Counted from the stretch's first letter, positions 16,203 to 25,088 are shown. The stretch: DNA of 64,000 bases from Methylobacterium sp. SyP6R (GCF_019216885.1 NZ_JAAQRC020000001.1:2232001-2296000); one strand, 5' to 3'. Numbers and translations: made by a program. The notes: generated by a model not told the origin, from the sequence alone.

Positions 16203-16317
16203 CCGATCTTCGATCGGCTAACCTCGAAGGAGGGTTCCAGGGATCGCAGCGGCATCTGGAGCCCTCCTTCGAGGTCGGTCCATCTTCGATGAACCGACAT
16301 CTCAGGATGAGGTCGAG
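16200..16317 (+). repeat. repeat family B, right portion split by the insertion
   Basis: This is the remainder of the family B unit whose left arm is at 14599-14615. It holds a dyad TAGCCGATC/GATCGGCTA (16200-16220), a stem of about 20 bp (16221-16240 with 16256-16275, one mismatch), a weaker dyad, and the right arm ending in TCTCAGGATGAGGT near 16313. Confidence 0.85.
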
Positions 16318-16352
16318 GGTAGGATACGCCGACGAGCTTGATGAGGATTCCC

Positions 16353-17546
16353 TCACCGCCCCCGCTCATCCCGCCACTTCAGGAACTCCTGATACAATTG
16401 GTCCCGGTCGACCTCGCCCGCCCCCCGGCGCTGGCCTAAGAACTGCGCCACCTCGCCGGGCGCCGCCGCGACCCGCGGGGCCGGGGCGATGCGGTGCTCC
16501 AGCCAATCCCGGGCCGCCGGGAAGCGGGGCCAGTCGGCGACCTCGGCGGTGAGGTTCACCTCACGCCATTTCGGATGCCGGGGCGCCTTGAGGAAGGCGT
16601 CGTACTGGCTGAAGAATGCGTCGACGAAACGGGCGATGCGATTGTAGCGCTCGCTGCCCTTCGGCCAGTTATAGGCCGCCAGGATGGTGCCGACCGCGAG
16701 CGTGCGCACGGCACTCCCCTCCGGGGCGAGGAGCGGGTAATCGGCATGGGTCAGTTCCGCCGGCATGTAGCTCTCGGCGACACCGCCGGCGAAGGGCACG
16801 TCGAGCAGGTGGAAGCGGTCGCCGGCCTGGAATTCGGCCAGCACCGCCACGGGCTTGGCCGCCACCGAGACGACGGCCGCGAGTTCGCCCCGCTCCAGCA
16901 TGGCGAGCGCCTTCGGCTGGTCGACGTTGACCGCGTCGACGGCCAGCCCGATCCCGGCGAACATCGCGCGGCCCGACACGTCGGTGCCGCTGCCGCGCAC
17001 GTCGAAGCTCACCTTGCGGCCGGCGAGCTGGCGGATGTCGGTGACGTCGCGCCCGGCGACGACATGCAGCTCGTCGTTGAACAGCCGGGCGATATAGGCG
17101 ATGTGCGACTGGGCGTTGCCGACCCGCTTGTCCTTGCGCAACTGGTCGAGGGAGTCGGTACGCACGAAGGCGATGTCGATCCCGCGCAGGTAGCGCAGGT
17201 CGTAGGCGTTCTGCCCCGCGCCCTTGCCCATCACCGGCAGCACCCGCAGGTCCTTGACGCCGTCGAGCACGAAGGCGAGGTCGCTCGCCATGCGAAAGTA
17301 GGTGCCGCCGGGGGTGCCGGAGATCACCGCCACGGTGTTGGCGTTGAGGTGGCTGCCGAGCGCCACGTCCTCGGCGCTCTCCCGCGGGGCGGAGACCTGC
17401 ACCCGCGGCTTCGGGGGAGCGGCCCGAGCCGGCCGGACGGGCGCGGGCGTCGGGCTGAGCGGGGGATCGGCGACAGGTTGTGCGCCGGCCTCCAGGCCGG
17501 TCCAGGGCAGCAGGAGGGCGAACCAGAGCGCGGCGCGGCGGGTCAT
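16353..17546 (-). CDS. TAXI family TRAP-transporter solute receptor
   Basis: This 397-residue periplasmic binding protein has a signal peptide (residues 1 to about 22) and a Pro/Ala-rich linker (to about 60). The TAXI fold begins at VAVISGTPGGTYFRMASDLAFVL. Other family blocks are GKGAGQNAYDLRYLRGIDIAFVRTD and KVSFDVRGSGTDVSGRAMF. ATG 17546 has a GGGGAGA site upstream. TAXI receptors normally feed DctM-type membrane proteins, but none is encoded nearby, so the partner is elsewhere or the protein acts as a sensor. The C-terminal tail (residues 350-397) is charged and probably extra to the core. Confidence 0.85.
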   Translation of the reverse strand: MTRRAALWFALLLPWTGLEAGAQPVADPPLSPTPAPVRPARAAPPKPRVQVSAPRESAEDVALGSHLNANTVAVISGTPGGTYFRMASDLAFVLDGVKDLRVLPVMGKGAGQNAYDLRYLRGIDIAFVRTDSLDQLRKDKRVGNAQSHIAYIARLFNDELHVVAGRDVTDIRQLAGRKVSFDVRGSGTDVSGRAMFAGIGLAVDAVNVDQPKALAMLERGELAAVVSVAAKPVAVLAEFQAGDRFHLLDVPFAGGVAESYMPAELTHADYPLLAPEGSAVRTLAVGTILAAYNWPKGSERYNRIARFVDAFFSQYDAFLKAPRHPKWREVNLTAEVADWPRFPAARDWLEHRIAPAPRVAAAPGEVAQFLGQRRGAGEVDRDQLYQEFLKWRDERGR

Positions 17547-17566
17547 GCGGTCTCTCCCCTTCAGAT

Positions 17567-17673
17567 CATACGAAATCCGATTGATTGCTTCGCAATGCGG
17601 ATTTCGGCTTCGCTCAGGCGCCGCGCGGGCTGGTGATACGAAATCCGGAAGGGATCTTCCGGATTTCGTATCA
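17567..17673 (+). repeat. repeat family A, copy 3
   Basis: Nearly the same sequence as copy 2 fills the gap between the TAXI gene start and the next leftward gene. It opens with ATACGAAATCCG (17568-17579) and ends in the perfect 15-bp hairpin with arms 17636-17650 and 17657-17671. The last bases provide the TGA stop (17671-17673, read leftward) of the coiled-coil gene, the same arrangement as at copy 1. Confidence 0.88.
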
Positions 17674-19173
17674 CTCGCCGCCCCATGGGGCGGCCAGGGG
17701 CGGCACGAAGGGCCCCGGCAGGCCGGCCTGGCGGACCGGGCTGGTCCAGCCCGCCGGTCCCTGCGGCCCGAGGCCGGCCGGCGGCGTCGCCGCGGGATCG
17801 CGACTCGCGAGATCCGGCTGTCGGCCTCCCCGATTCTGCTGGGCCTGGCGGTACAGGGCGCTCGCCGTCTCGGGGTCGCCGCGCAGGCCGCGGACCTGCA
17901 GGGCGGCAAGCCTGTCGGGATCGTAGGTCTCGGCAAGGAGCGCGGTCGCCCGGGCGCTGCCGCTCCGCACGCCGAGGGTGAGGAAGAGCCGCGCCCCGCT
18001 GATGTCGCCGCGCCCGAGCAGGGCGGCGGCCTGGACCAGCAGCCGCTCCTCGTCGAGCGTGTCCGGCGCAGCCGTCGGCCGCGGTGCGGTCCAGGCGGCC
18101 CCTCCCCGCGGCGCCGGGCCGGGGCGGGTCTGGAGCACCAGCGACGGCCGTTGCGGCGCCGTGTCGATGGAGGCCTCCGCGTCGCGGTCGCGGCCGGCCT
18201 TCAGGCGATCGAGGCGCCCGCGCGTCTCGGCGGTCGTCCGCTCCGCGGCGAGCCGTCCCTGCTCGGCCCGGTCGCGGGCACCGGCGGCCTGCACCTCGCG
18301 GGCGGCGGCCTCCGACTGGGCCACCTGGGCGGCCCGCAGGGCGACGGCGAGGCGGCGCAGGCCCGCCCGCATCATCGCACGCTCCCGCGCCGCATTCTGC
18401 GCCTGGGCCTGATGGGCGACCTGCGCGGCCTCGGCGGCCGTCTCCAGCACGGCGACGCGGCGGCGTGCCTCCGCGAGCGCACCCGCCAGCTGCTCGGACC
18501 GTTCCCGCTCCTCCGCCAGCGCCTGCCGGCTCGCATCGACGGTCTTCTCCGCGACCAGGCGAGCCTCGTCGGCAGCGGCCGCCGCCTGGTCATGGATCGC
18601 CTGGGCATGGATCGCCTGGTCATGGATCACCTGGTCATGGATCACCTGGTCATGGATCGTCGAACCGACCGGTTCGGCCGTCCGCGCCCGCAGCTCCTCG
18701 ACCTCGGCCCGGGCGGCGATCAGGTCGCGGCGCGCCGCCATCGCGGCATCCGACAGGGCGTTGGCGCGGGCCTCCTCCTGCTCCAGGCGTCGACGGGCCA
18801 AATCCGCCTCGGCCTCCGCCCGCCGCACCCGCGCCTCGGCCCGCTGCCGGGCCTCCTCGACGGCCCGGATGTCCGGGGCCGTTCGCGCGGGCTCGACGGG
18901 TTTCGGCGTCGCGCTGGACTGATCGCCTGCCGGGCCCGGCGGATCGCTCGCTTGCCTGGCCGAATCGCCCGTTTGGCGGGCCAGGATGACGCGCGCCTGC
19001 ATCTGGCGCGGCACGCCGGCCCGGTCGGCCTCGCTGACATCGGTCCAGGCCGTGGCCGCGCGCGGCTGCGCCGCCGGCACCGGCCCCGCCGCGGGCGGAT
19101 TTCCCTCCATCGTCAGCGCCGCGCCGGCCCCCGCCAGCGCCAGGCATCCCGACAGACCGAGCCAGAATCTCAT
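17671..19173 (-). CDS. secreted coiled-coil protein with C-terminal helical-repeat region
   Basis: I do not recognise a named family for this 500-residue protein. It has an N-terminal signal or anchor segment (residues 1-20), a Pro/Ala-rich stretch, and long Ala/Arg/Glu-rich helices (about 100-340) that look like coiled coil. A Sel1- or TPR-like segment follows (about 380-450: LLGRGDISGARLFLTLGVRSGSARATALLAETYDPDRLAAL). Near residues 172-196 is a pentapeptide tract (IHDQV/IHDQA/IHAQA) encoded by five tandem 15-bp repeats at 18586-18660. Similar proteins with a coiled coil and a short helical repeat occur as hypothetical envelope proteins in Methylobacterium. The stop codon lies inside repeat family A. 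Confidence 0.7.
   Translation of the reverse strand: MRFWLGLSGCLALAGAGAALTMEGNPPAAGPVPAAQPRAATAWTDVSEADRAGVPRQMQARVILARQTGDSARQASDPPGPAGDQSSATPKPVEPARTAPDIRAVEEARQRAEARVRRAEAEADLARRRLEQEEARANALSDAAMAARRDLIAARAEVEELRARTAEPVGSTIHDQVIHDQVIHDQAIHAQAIHDQAAAAADEARLVAEKTVDASRQALAEERERSEQLAGALAEARRRVAVLETAAEAAQVAHQAQAQNAARERAMMRAGLRRLAVALRAAQVAQSEAAAREVQAAGARDRAEQGRLAAERTTAETRGRLDRLKAGRDRDAEASIDTAPQRPSLVLQTRPGPAPRGGAAWTAPRPTAAPDTLDEERLLVQAAALLGRGDISGARLFLTLGVRSGSARATALLAETYDPDRLAALQVRGLRGDPETASALYRQAQQNRGGRQPDLASRDPAATPPAGLGPQGPAGWTSPVRQAGLPGPFVPPLAAPWGGE
18586..18660. repeat. five tandem 15-bp repeats inside the coiled-coil gene
   Basis: Five copies of a unit close to CTGGTCATGGATCAC lie head to tail. 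Two are identical and the others differ by one to three bases. They encode IHDQ(A/V) in the leftward gene. Unit length is a multiple of three, so changes in copy number keep the frame, a typical source of length variation between strains. Confidence 0.9.
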
Positions 19174-19338
19174 GACGCGCCCCTCCGGCTCGAGCGGGCG
19201 GATCTCCGCGGAAAGCCGCGCCGTCCCGTCCGGTCGACATTGGGCCGCCGGGACAGCCGGGAGCTATCTGCGCGATGGGGGATTGTCGGGGCGCCCGTCA
19301 TCCCTCGAAAGAGGTAAGCCGCGCCCCCGCCTTTCGGA

Positions 19339-20175
19339 TCAGGCGAGGGCGCGCCGGATCGCGACCCGGACCCGCTCGGGCGCCTCGAAGGGCAGGAAAT
19401 GGGTGGTGCCCGGCACCGTCTCGACCTCGACGGCGCCCCGGCTCTCGGCCAGCGCGCAGGTGCTGCCGGTCTCGGCCCGCAGGATCTCGGCCGAGCAGGA
19501 CAGGCGGTCGAGCGCCGCCCATGGATCGTGGCCTTGCGCCCTGTAGCTCGACGCCTCCCAGGCCCCGGTGCAGGCCAGCGTCACGCCGCTCGGGCCATCC
19601 CGGAACCCATCGGCCACGTAATCGGCGAGCGGCGCCTCCGGCCAGGTGCGGAACGCGCCGCGCCCGCGATAGGCGGCGAGCGCCGCCTCCCGGGACGGGA
19701 AGTCGCTGCGCCGCCGCAGGGCTCCCTCGGCGAGGCCGGCATGGCCCTCGCCGCGGCGCTCGGGCGGCTGGATCACCGGATCGAGGAGCACGAGGCGGCG
19801 CACGCGCGAAGGCCGCTCGGCGGCGGCGAGCAGCGAGGCGGTGCCGCCCATCGAGTGGCCGATCAGCACGAGGGGCGGTGCATCGAGCCGGTCGAGGAGC
19901 GCGATGAGGTCGTTCGTGACATCCCACCAGTCGGTTCGCCCCTCGGGCTCCGCCGGCAGGGTGCTGCGGCCGTGGCCGCGATGGTCGTAGGCGAGGACGT
20001 GCAGGTCTGTCAGCGGTTCGAGCAGGCTGCGGTAGGTGCGGGCGTTGAAGCCGTTGGCGTGCAGCAGGAGGCCGGCGAGGGGTTGTTCGGCCGGCCCGAA
20101 TTCCAGGGCGGCGAGGCACCCGCCGGACGGGTCGCCGATCTCGATCATCCGCCGTTCGAACCCGGATTCGCTCAC
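19339..20175 (-). CDS. alpha/beta hydrolase
   Basis: This 278-residue hydrolase has an oxyanion-hole strand LLLHANGFNARTY, DHRGHGRS, nucleophile motif GHSMGG, an acid candidate in LLDPVIQ and the terminal histidine in TTHFLPFEAP. A GTG at 20175 overlaps the stop of the upstream MFS gene (GTGA), supporting coupled translation; ATG at 20148 would give a protein nine residues shorter. It lacks a signal peptide. The general family is clear, but substrate prediction is not possible. Pairing with a drug-type exporter suggests a detoxification role, which is inference. Confidence 0.85.
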   Translation of the reverse strand: MSESGFERRMIEIGDPSGGCLAALEFGPAEQPLAGLLLHANGFNARTYRSLLEPLTDLHVLAYDHRGHGRSTLPAEPEGRTDWWDVTNDLIALLDRLDAPPLVLIGHSMGGTASLLAAAERPSRVRRLVLLDPVIQPPERRGEGHAGLAEGALRRRSDFPSREAALAAYRGRGAFRTWPEAPLADYVADGFRDGPSGVTLACTGAWEASSYRAQGHDPWAALDRLSCSAEILRAETGSTCALAESRGAVEVETVPGTTHFLPFEAPERVRVAIRRALA

Positions 20176-21410
20176 GCTCTCATCCCCTTCGGTCGCGCCA
20201 GGGCGGTCCCGGCGGCCCCCAAGGCCATCAGCACGGCCGTGCCGAGGAAGACCGCCCGCATGCCGACATGCCCGCCGACGAAGCCGCCCATGAGCGGCCC
20301 CACCACCTGCCCGACATATTGCGACGAGGTGGAATAGCCCAGCATCGTTCCGGCCACCCGGTCGGGCACGGAATGGCGGATCACGCTGGCGATGCAGGGC
20401 AGGAGCCCGCCCAAGGCCAGCCCCATCAGGAAGCGCAGGGCGACGAGCTGCCATTCGCTCGTCACCAGGGCCTGCGGCACCAGGAGCAGGGCCGAAGCGG
20501 TCAAGCTCCCGGTGATGACGGTCCAGGGCCCGATCCGGTCGGCGAGCCGCCCGAGCCGCGGCGCCGACAGGATGCTGCCCAAGGCGGTCGCCGACATGGC
20601 GAGCCCGGCGACCAGGGTGACGCGGGCGGGATCGGCGGCCAGCTCGGCGACGTAGACGGTGATGATCGGCTCGACCGACATCACCGCCAGCATCAGCAGC
20701 ATGCCGGTCGCCAGCATGGCGAGGGCCGGGCGCTTGTCGGGGATGCTGGAGAACCCGCCGCCTTCGTGCGCGGATTTCGGCGGGCGCGGCGCCTCGCGGA
20801 TCAGGACGAGCGTCGCCAGGAAGGCCACGAAGATCACTGCGCCGGCGGCCAGGAAGGTGGCGCGGATGCCGATCAGAGGCGGCAGCACCCCGCCGACGAG
20901 CGGCCCGACGAGGTTGCCCGCCATGATGCCGGAGCCCAGCGTGCCGAGCGCCCAGGCCGAGCGCGCCTTCGGCGTCTGGGTCGCCACCAGCACCGTCGAG
21001 CCCGAGGCGTAGCCGCCCAGGAACCCCGCCAGCAGCCGCAGGGCCACGAGCTGCCAGACGGTCTCGGCGAGCCCGATCAGCGACATCGCCACCGCCATGC
21101 CGAGGCTCGCGCGGATCAGCATCAGCTTGCGGCCGTAGAGGTCGGCGAGCCGGCCCCAGAGCGGCGCCACCAGGGCGGCGCTGAAGAAGGTCGCCCCGAA
21201 GGCCACGCCGGACCATTGCACGATCGCCGCCCGGTCCTTGACCCCGAGTTCCTCGACGTAGAGCGGCAGGAACGGCAGCAGCAGCGTCATCGCCACGAGC
21301 GTCGTGAACGAGCCGAACACGCACACCGCGAGGTTGCGCCGCCAATGGGCTTCTCCCGGGGCCTCGGCCGGCGCCTCGGCCGAGATGGCCGGGCCGCTGT
21401 CGCGGGTCAT
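20172..21410 (-). CDS. MFS transporter, drug-efflux type (MdtG-like)
   Basis: This 412-residue major facilitator has twelve hydrophobic segments and the family loop motif PLWGRLADLYGRKLML between helices 2 and 3. The second half repeats it as APRLGRLADRIG, showing the internal duplication. Motif C-like GSGIMAGNLVGPLVGG in helix 5 marks it as a proton antiporter. ATG 21410 has GGAGG upstream at slightly long spacing. The leftward hydrolase gene overlaps its stop codon. A perfect 25-bp stem-loop lies between this start and the next gene. Confidence 0.87.
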   Translation of the reverse strand: MTRDSGPAISAEAPAEAPGEAHWRRNLAVCVFGSFTTLVAMTLLLPFLPLYVEELGVKDRAAIVQWSGVAFGATFFSAALVAPLWGRLADLYGRKLMLIRASLGMAVAMSLIGLAETVWQLVALRLLAGFLGGYASGSTVLVATQTPKARSAWALGTLGSGIMAGNLVGPLVGGVLPPLIGIRATFLAAGAVIFVAFLATLVLIREAPRPPKSAHEGGGFSSIPDKRPALAMLATGMLLMLAVMSVEPIITVYVAELAADPARVTLVAGLAMSATALGSILSAPRLGRLADRIGPWTVITGSLTASALLLVPQALVTSEWQLVALRFLMGLALGGLLPCIASVIRHSVPDRVAGTMLGYSTSSQYVGQVVGPLMGGFVGGHVGMRAVFLGTAVLMALGAAGTALARPKGMRA

Positions 21411-21457
21411 CGTCGTGGTCCTCCGCCCATGCACCACGGGGCTGCCAGGGACGCGGA

Positions 21458-21513
21458 ATGGCGCGGGTATTCCCCTCTCCCCGCCCGCGGGGAGAGGGGA
21501 ATACCCGCGCCAT
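21458..21513. terminator. perfect 25-bp stem-loop
   Basis: Arms at 21458-21482 and 21489-21513 are perfectly complementary over 25 bases with a 6-base GC loop. The core is GTATTCCCCTCTCCCC. It separates the gene at 21613-22395 from the MFS gene, both leftward, and should terminate or strongly attenuate transcription. The edge motif ctctcccc...ggggagag recurs in the element at 41486-41657, suggesting it is also a mobile palindrome. Confidence 0.7.
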
Positions 21514-21612
21514 CCTTTTCCCCGAACAGCCCTCATCCGCCAGGAGCCTGACACTAGACACCTCGCCGCCCGGCGCGAAGCCGTGCCGGCCCCGCGCCGT
21601 CATGCCGTCATG

Positions 21613-22395
21613 TCATGCCGCCGGCCGCCAATCCGGGTAAGCCCCGACGCGATGCACCAGGCGCCGGTCCCGCGCCTCCTCGCCGAACGGCGCCAGGACC
21701 CAGTCCCACCCCCGCACCGCCGGCCCCGGATCGACGCCGTAGAGGAGGTCGATCCGCTCCAGGACCCGCCCGTCCCGGTCCTCTTCGGTCTCGTCGCGGT
21801 CGGTGACGAGGCAGACCTGCGCCGATAGCCCCGCCAGGGCATCGAGATGGGCCGCCACGATGAGGCCCCCGAAGGCCTCCGGGTCGGTGAACGGCCCGAG
21901 CCGGCCCGCCGCCTCGAGCCGGGCCACCGGCAGGATCGGCAGTTGCGACAGGAGGTTGGCCGAGACCACGAGGTCGGCCTCCCGGCAGAGAGGCGGCAGC
22001 ATCGGCCCGAAGGTCTCGCCACGGCCGAGCAGCAGGTCGCGCGTGCCGCTCAGGTCGTGGACGAGGCGCGAGACGTTGGCAAAGCGCCGCGCCCGCCAGC
22101 GGCCGCGCCAGGGATGCACCGCATCGACCAGCACCACCCGCCGGAACGTGGCGGCCAGATCGTCGATCGGCACGTCGTCGAGAAGGCCGGAGCCCAGCAC
22201 GACGACGGTGTCGCGCCGGGGCAGGTCGCGCATCGCCGCCCGCACCGCGTCTTGCGCCGCCGCCAGATGCGGCGCCCAGGCCGCGCGGCAGCGCCGGGAG
22301 CGCGAGGCGAGCCGCACGCTGTCGCCGGCGTAGCCAAGGCGCCGCGCCGTAAGCGACGCGGGCTGGGCGACCCAGTGCAGGAGGTCGAGGAGCAC
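21613..22395 (-). CDS. conserved hypothetical protein coupled to ureG
   Basis: I do not recognise a characterised family for this 260-residue protein. It contains a Rossmann-like opening, DTVVVLGSGLLDDVP (about 62-76), followed by VVLVDAVHPW about 15 residues later. That resembles motifs I and post-I of SAM-dependent methyltransferases. Later segments (LVVSANLLSQLPILP and LVTDRDETEED) would correspond to motif II/III positions, so a methyltransferase fold is plausible. The GTG start at 22395 shares its first G with the TAG stop of ureG, so translation is coupled. The link to urease maturation or nickel handling is purely positional. Confidence 0.7.
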   Translation of the reverse strand: MLLDLLHWVAQPASLTARRLGYAGDSVRLASRSRRCRAAWAPHLAAAQDAVRAAMRDLPRRDTVVVLGSGLLDDVPIDDLAATFRRVVLVDAVHPWRGRWRARRFANVSRLVHDLSGTRDLLLGRGETFGPMLPPLCREADLVVSANLLSQLPILPVARLEAAGRLGPFTDPEAFGGLIVAAHLDALAGLSAQVCLVTDRDETEEDRDGRVLERIDLLYGVDPGPAVRGWDWVLAPFGEEARDRRLVHRVGAYPDWRPAA

Positions 22396-23024
22396 TAAAG
22401 CCCCCCGGCCTCCACCACGAAGCGCGCCACCGCCGCGACGCCGTCGCCGTGGCGCAAGGAGGCGAAGACGTAGGGACGCGTGCCCCGCATGCGCTTGGTA
22501 TCCTCCTCCATCACCTTGAGATCGGCACCGACGAGGGGCGCGAGATCGGTCTTGTTGATGACGAGAAGGTCCGAGCGGGTGATGCCGGGGCCCCCCTTGC
22601 GCGGGATCTTCTCGCCGCCGGCCACGTCGATGACGTAGATCGTCAAGTCGGCGAGTTCCGGCGAGAAGGTGGCGGCGAGATTGTCGCCGCCGGATTCGAG
22701 CAGGACGAGATCGAGGGCGGGGAAGCGCCGGCGCATCTCCGCCACCGCCGCCAGGTTGATCGAGGCGTCCTCGCGGATCGCGGTATGCGGACAGCCGCCG
22801 GTCTCGACGCCCATGATCCGCTCCTCGGGAAGAGCTCCAGCCACCGTGAGGAGGCGCGCATCCTCCTTGGTGTAGATGTCGTTGGTGATGGCGCAGAGGT
22901 CGTAGCGCTCGCGCAGGGCCTTGCACAGGCCCTCCATCAAGGCGGTCTTGCCCGACCCGACCGGGCCGCCGATGCCGACCCGCAAGGGACCATGGTTGGA
23001 ACCGGGACCGTGGCTGGATGTCAT
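22395..23024 (-). CDS. ureG: urease accessory GTPase UreG
   Basis: This 209-residue SIMIBI-class GTPase delivers nickel to apo-urease with UreE, UreF and UreD. Visible motifs are P-loop GPVGSGKT (20-27), [10 protein letters not shown], the metal-binding CPH segment in [26 protein letters not shown] and the guanine-specificity NKTDLA. A His-containing N-terminal segment (HGPGSNHG) precedes the core. ATG 23024 fits the usual 205-residue length; an earlier ATG at 23078 is possible. No structural or other accessory urease genes lie in the window on either side, so this copy is detached from the urease cluster or at its very end. Confidence 0.93.
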   Translation of the reverse strand: MTSSHGPGSNHGPLRVGIGGPVGSGKTALMEGLCKALRERYDLCAITNDIYTKEDARLLTVAGALPEERIMGVETGGCPHTAIREDASINLAAVAEMRRRFPALDLVLLESGGDNLAATFSPELADLTIYVIDVAGGEKIPRKGGPGITRSDLLVINKTDLAPLVGADLKVMEEDTKRMRGTRPYVFASLRHGDGVAAVARFVVEAGGL

Positions 23025-23058
23025 GGTGTGGTCGATCTCCTGGAGGTCAGTCGGAGGG

Positions 23059-23415
23059 TCAGTACAACCGCCCGCCATTCGGCACCGGCCGCTCGGGCGC
23101 GATCAGCACCACCGCGCCCTCCGCATCCGGCACGCCGAGGGTCAGAACCTCGGAGCGCACCGGGCCGACCTGGCGCGGCGGCAGGTTGACGACGCAGAGC
23201 ACCTGCCGGCCGACCAGGGTCTCGGGCGTGTAGTGCACCGTCACCTGGGCGGAGGATTTCTTCAAGCCGAGCGCGGCGCCGAGATCGATGACGAGGCGGT
23301 AGGCCGGGCGGCGCGCCTCCGGGATCGGCGCCGCCTCGACGATCGTGCCGACCCGCACGTCGAGCTTCAGGAAATCGTCGATGGCGATCGGGGTCGGCGA
23401 AGGGGTCTGGTCCAT
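23059..23415 (-). CDS. csaA: CsaA-like tRNA-binding protein
   Basis: This 118-residue protein consists of a single EMAP/OB-fold tRNA-binding domain: [26 protein letters not shown] loop, and [16 protein letters not shown] near the end. CsaA is a small chaperone-like protein thought to bind tRNA or unfolded secretory proteins as a dimer. Length and layout fit CsaA well. ATG 23415 begins MDQTPSPTP, a short disordered lead. It lies upstream of ureG on the same strand with a 34-base gap between genes. Confidence 0.88.
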   Translation of the reverse strand: MDQTPSPTPIAIDDFLKLDVRVGTIVEAAPIPEARRPAYRLVIDLGAALGLKKSSAQVTVHYTPETLVGRQVLCVVNLPPRQVGPVRSEVLTLGVPDAEGAVVLIAPERPVPNGGRLY

Positions 23416-23486
23416 GGAATCCGGGCTCGGGGACAGGCGCGGGAACCTTAGCGGAGATTCCCGGCCGGCCGAACCCCGCGATCCCC

Positions 23487-25037
23487 CTACCCCTCGATCT
23501 CGATCCGCGCCTCGACCCCGAGGAGCCGCCCGAGGCCGCGCAGGCGGTTCGACAGCCGGTCGCTGGCCAGATCCCGCAGGGCGTGCGGAAGCGTCAGGAC
23601 GACCGCGCCGTCGCGCATCGCCAGCGGCGTGCGCGGCAGGACGCCCTCCATCGCCACCGAGACCGGGAAGGCGACGCGCAGGACGGCGCCGAGCAGCCGC
23701 GCCTGCTCGAACAGGCGCGGGCCGGCGAGCTGGCGAAGGAGCGGGCTCGCCTTCTCGGGGGCGACGCCCTCGTGGCGGAAGAACACCGCGACGGCCAGAT
23801 AGGCCCGGCCCGGATGGTCGATGCCGACGAAGGAGGCGTGGGCGATGACGTTGAGGCTCTGCTCGCCGCGGTAATCCGGATGGGTGCGCCAGTTGACGTC
23901 GGCGAGGAGGCACGCGGCATGGCGAAGCCGGCGCTCGTCGGCGGTCTCGGGCGTCGACAGGCTCGCCATGAAGGCGTCGGTCCAGGCCTGCAATTCGGGG
24001 CCGTGGCCCGGGCTGCGGCAGCGCAGGCGGTTGAGCTCGGCCGCCGCCAGCAGCAACGGGTCGCGGGCCCGCGCCGCGTCGTCGAGCTTCTCGTAGAGCA
24101 GGCCCTCGCGCACGCCGGTGGCCGAGATCGCGATCTCCCGCGGGCGCCCGGAGCGGATCAGCTCCTCCAGCACCACCGCCCCATAGGCGAGCAGCGGGCG
24201 GCGCGCTTCCGACACGCTCTCGACGGCGGCGAGCGTCGCGGCGTCGGATTGCTCGACGACCTGAAGGAACGACAGCTCGTCGTTCGGCTCGATGGTGTAG
24301 CCGTGCATGACGTGCAGGCGATAATCCCGCGCCGCCTGGTGCAGGCGGGCCAGCGCCCGCCAGGTGCCGCCGACGGCGTAGAAGGTGCGGCCCTTGAGCG
24401 TGTCGAGCTGCGGGCCCGCTTTCTTCAGCGCTTCGGCCGCGATCTTGCGGGCTTTCTTGAGCGAGCCGCCGCTGAGATCCTGGAGGGCCAGGCCGCCCAG
24501 CGGCATGGTCACGCCGCTGCCGACCGCCGAGCCGCGCAAATCGACGAGTTCGAGGCTGCCGCCGCCGAGATCGCCCACCACGCCGTCCGGCGCGTGGAAC
24601 CCCGAGATGACGCCGTAGGCCGACAGCTCCGCCTCGCGCCGGCCCGACAGGAGCTCGATCGGGTGGCCGCAGGCGGCCCGCGCCGCCTCCAGGAAGGCCG
24701 GGCCGTTCTCGGCGTCGCGGGCGGCGGCGGTGGCCAGCACGAAGACCTGGCCGACATGCATGGTCTCGCACAGGACCCGGAACCGGGCGAGCGCCTGGAG
24801 GGCGCGGCGCACCGCCTCCTCGTTGAGGCGGCCGGTGGAGAGCACGTTGCGGCCGAGGCCGCACAGGACCTTCTCGTTGTAGAGCGGGGTCGGTGCCCGG
24901 CTGATGCCCGAATAGGCGACCAGCCGGACGGAGTTCGACCCGATATCGATGATGGCGACGGGGCTGCCTGGCTCGATCCGGGCGAGTGCGGCTTCGTTGA
25001 GGGCGGTCTGATCCAGGCCCATCCAGGTCCTCATCAC
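23487..25037 (-). CDS. ppx: exopolyphosphatase / pppGpp phosphohydrolase family (Ppx/GppA)
   Basis: This 516-residue ASKHA-fold phosphatase hydrolyses terminal phosphates of polyphosphate and, in some members, pppGpp. It shows the phosphate-1 motif IIDIGSNSVRLVAY near residue 28, the phosphate-2 motif VVGDLGGGSLELVDL, the TAAARDAENG block, and a C-terminal HD-like helical region (HAACLLADVNWRTHPDYRG). It follows ppk (25089-27440) on the same strand, the common layout in alphaproteobacteria, so the pair can set polyphosphate levels. ATG 25037 is used; a second Met follows immediately. Confidence 0.92.
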   Translation of the reverse strand: MMRTWMGLDQTALNEAALARIEPGSPVAIIDIGSNSVRLVAYSGISRAPTPLYNEKVLCGLGRNVLSTGRLNEEAVRRALQALARFRVLCETMHVGQVFVLATAAARDAENGPAFLEAARAACGHPIELLSGRREAELSAYGVISGFHAPDGVVGDLGGGSLELVDLRGSAVGSGVTMPLGGLALQDLSGGSLKKARKIAAEALKKAGPQLDTLKGRTFYAVGGTWRALARLHQAARDYRLHVMHGYTIEPNDELSFLQVVEQSDAATLAAVESVSEARRPLLAYGAVVLEELIRSGRPREIAISATGVREGLLYEKLDDAARARDPLLLAAAELNRLRCRSPGHGPELQAWTDAFMASLSTPETADERRLRHAACLLADVNWRTHPDYRGEQSLNVIAHASFVGIDHPGRAYLAVAVFFRHEGVAPEKASPLLRQLAGPRLFEQARLLGAVLRVAFPVSVAMEGVLPRTPLAMRDGAVVLTLPHALRDLASDRLSNRLRGLGRLLGVEARIEIEG

Positions 25038-25088
25038 GGGAGCGCCGCCCGACGGACAGGGACCCCGGGACCGGCCTGGGACCTCGTA

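Noticed and set aside
16353..17546. A complete TRAP transporter locus
   Set aside because: Only the TAXI receptor is present; no DctQ- or DctM-like membrane protein is encoded nearby.
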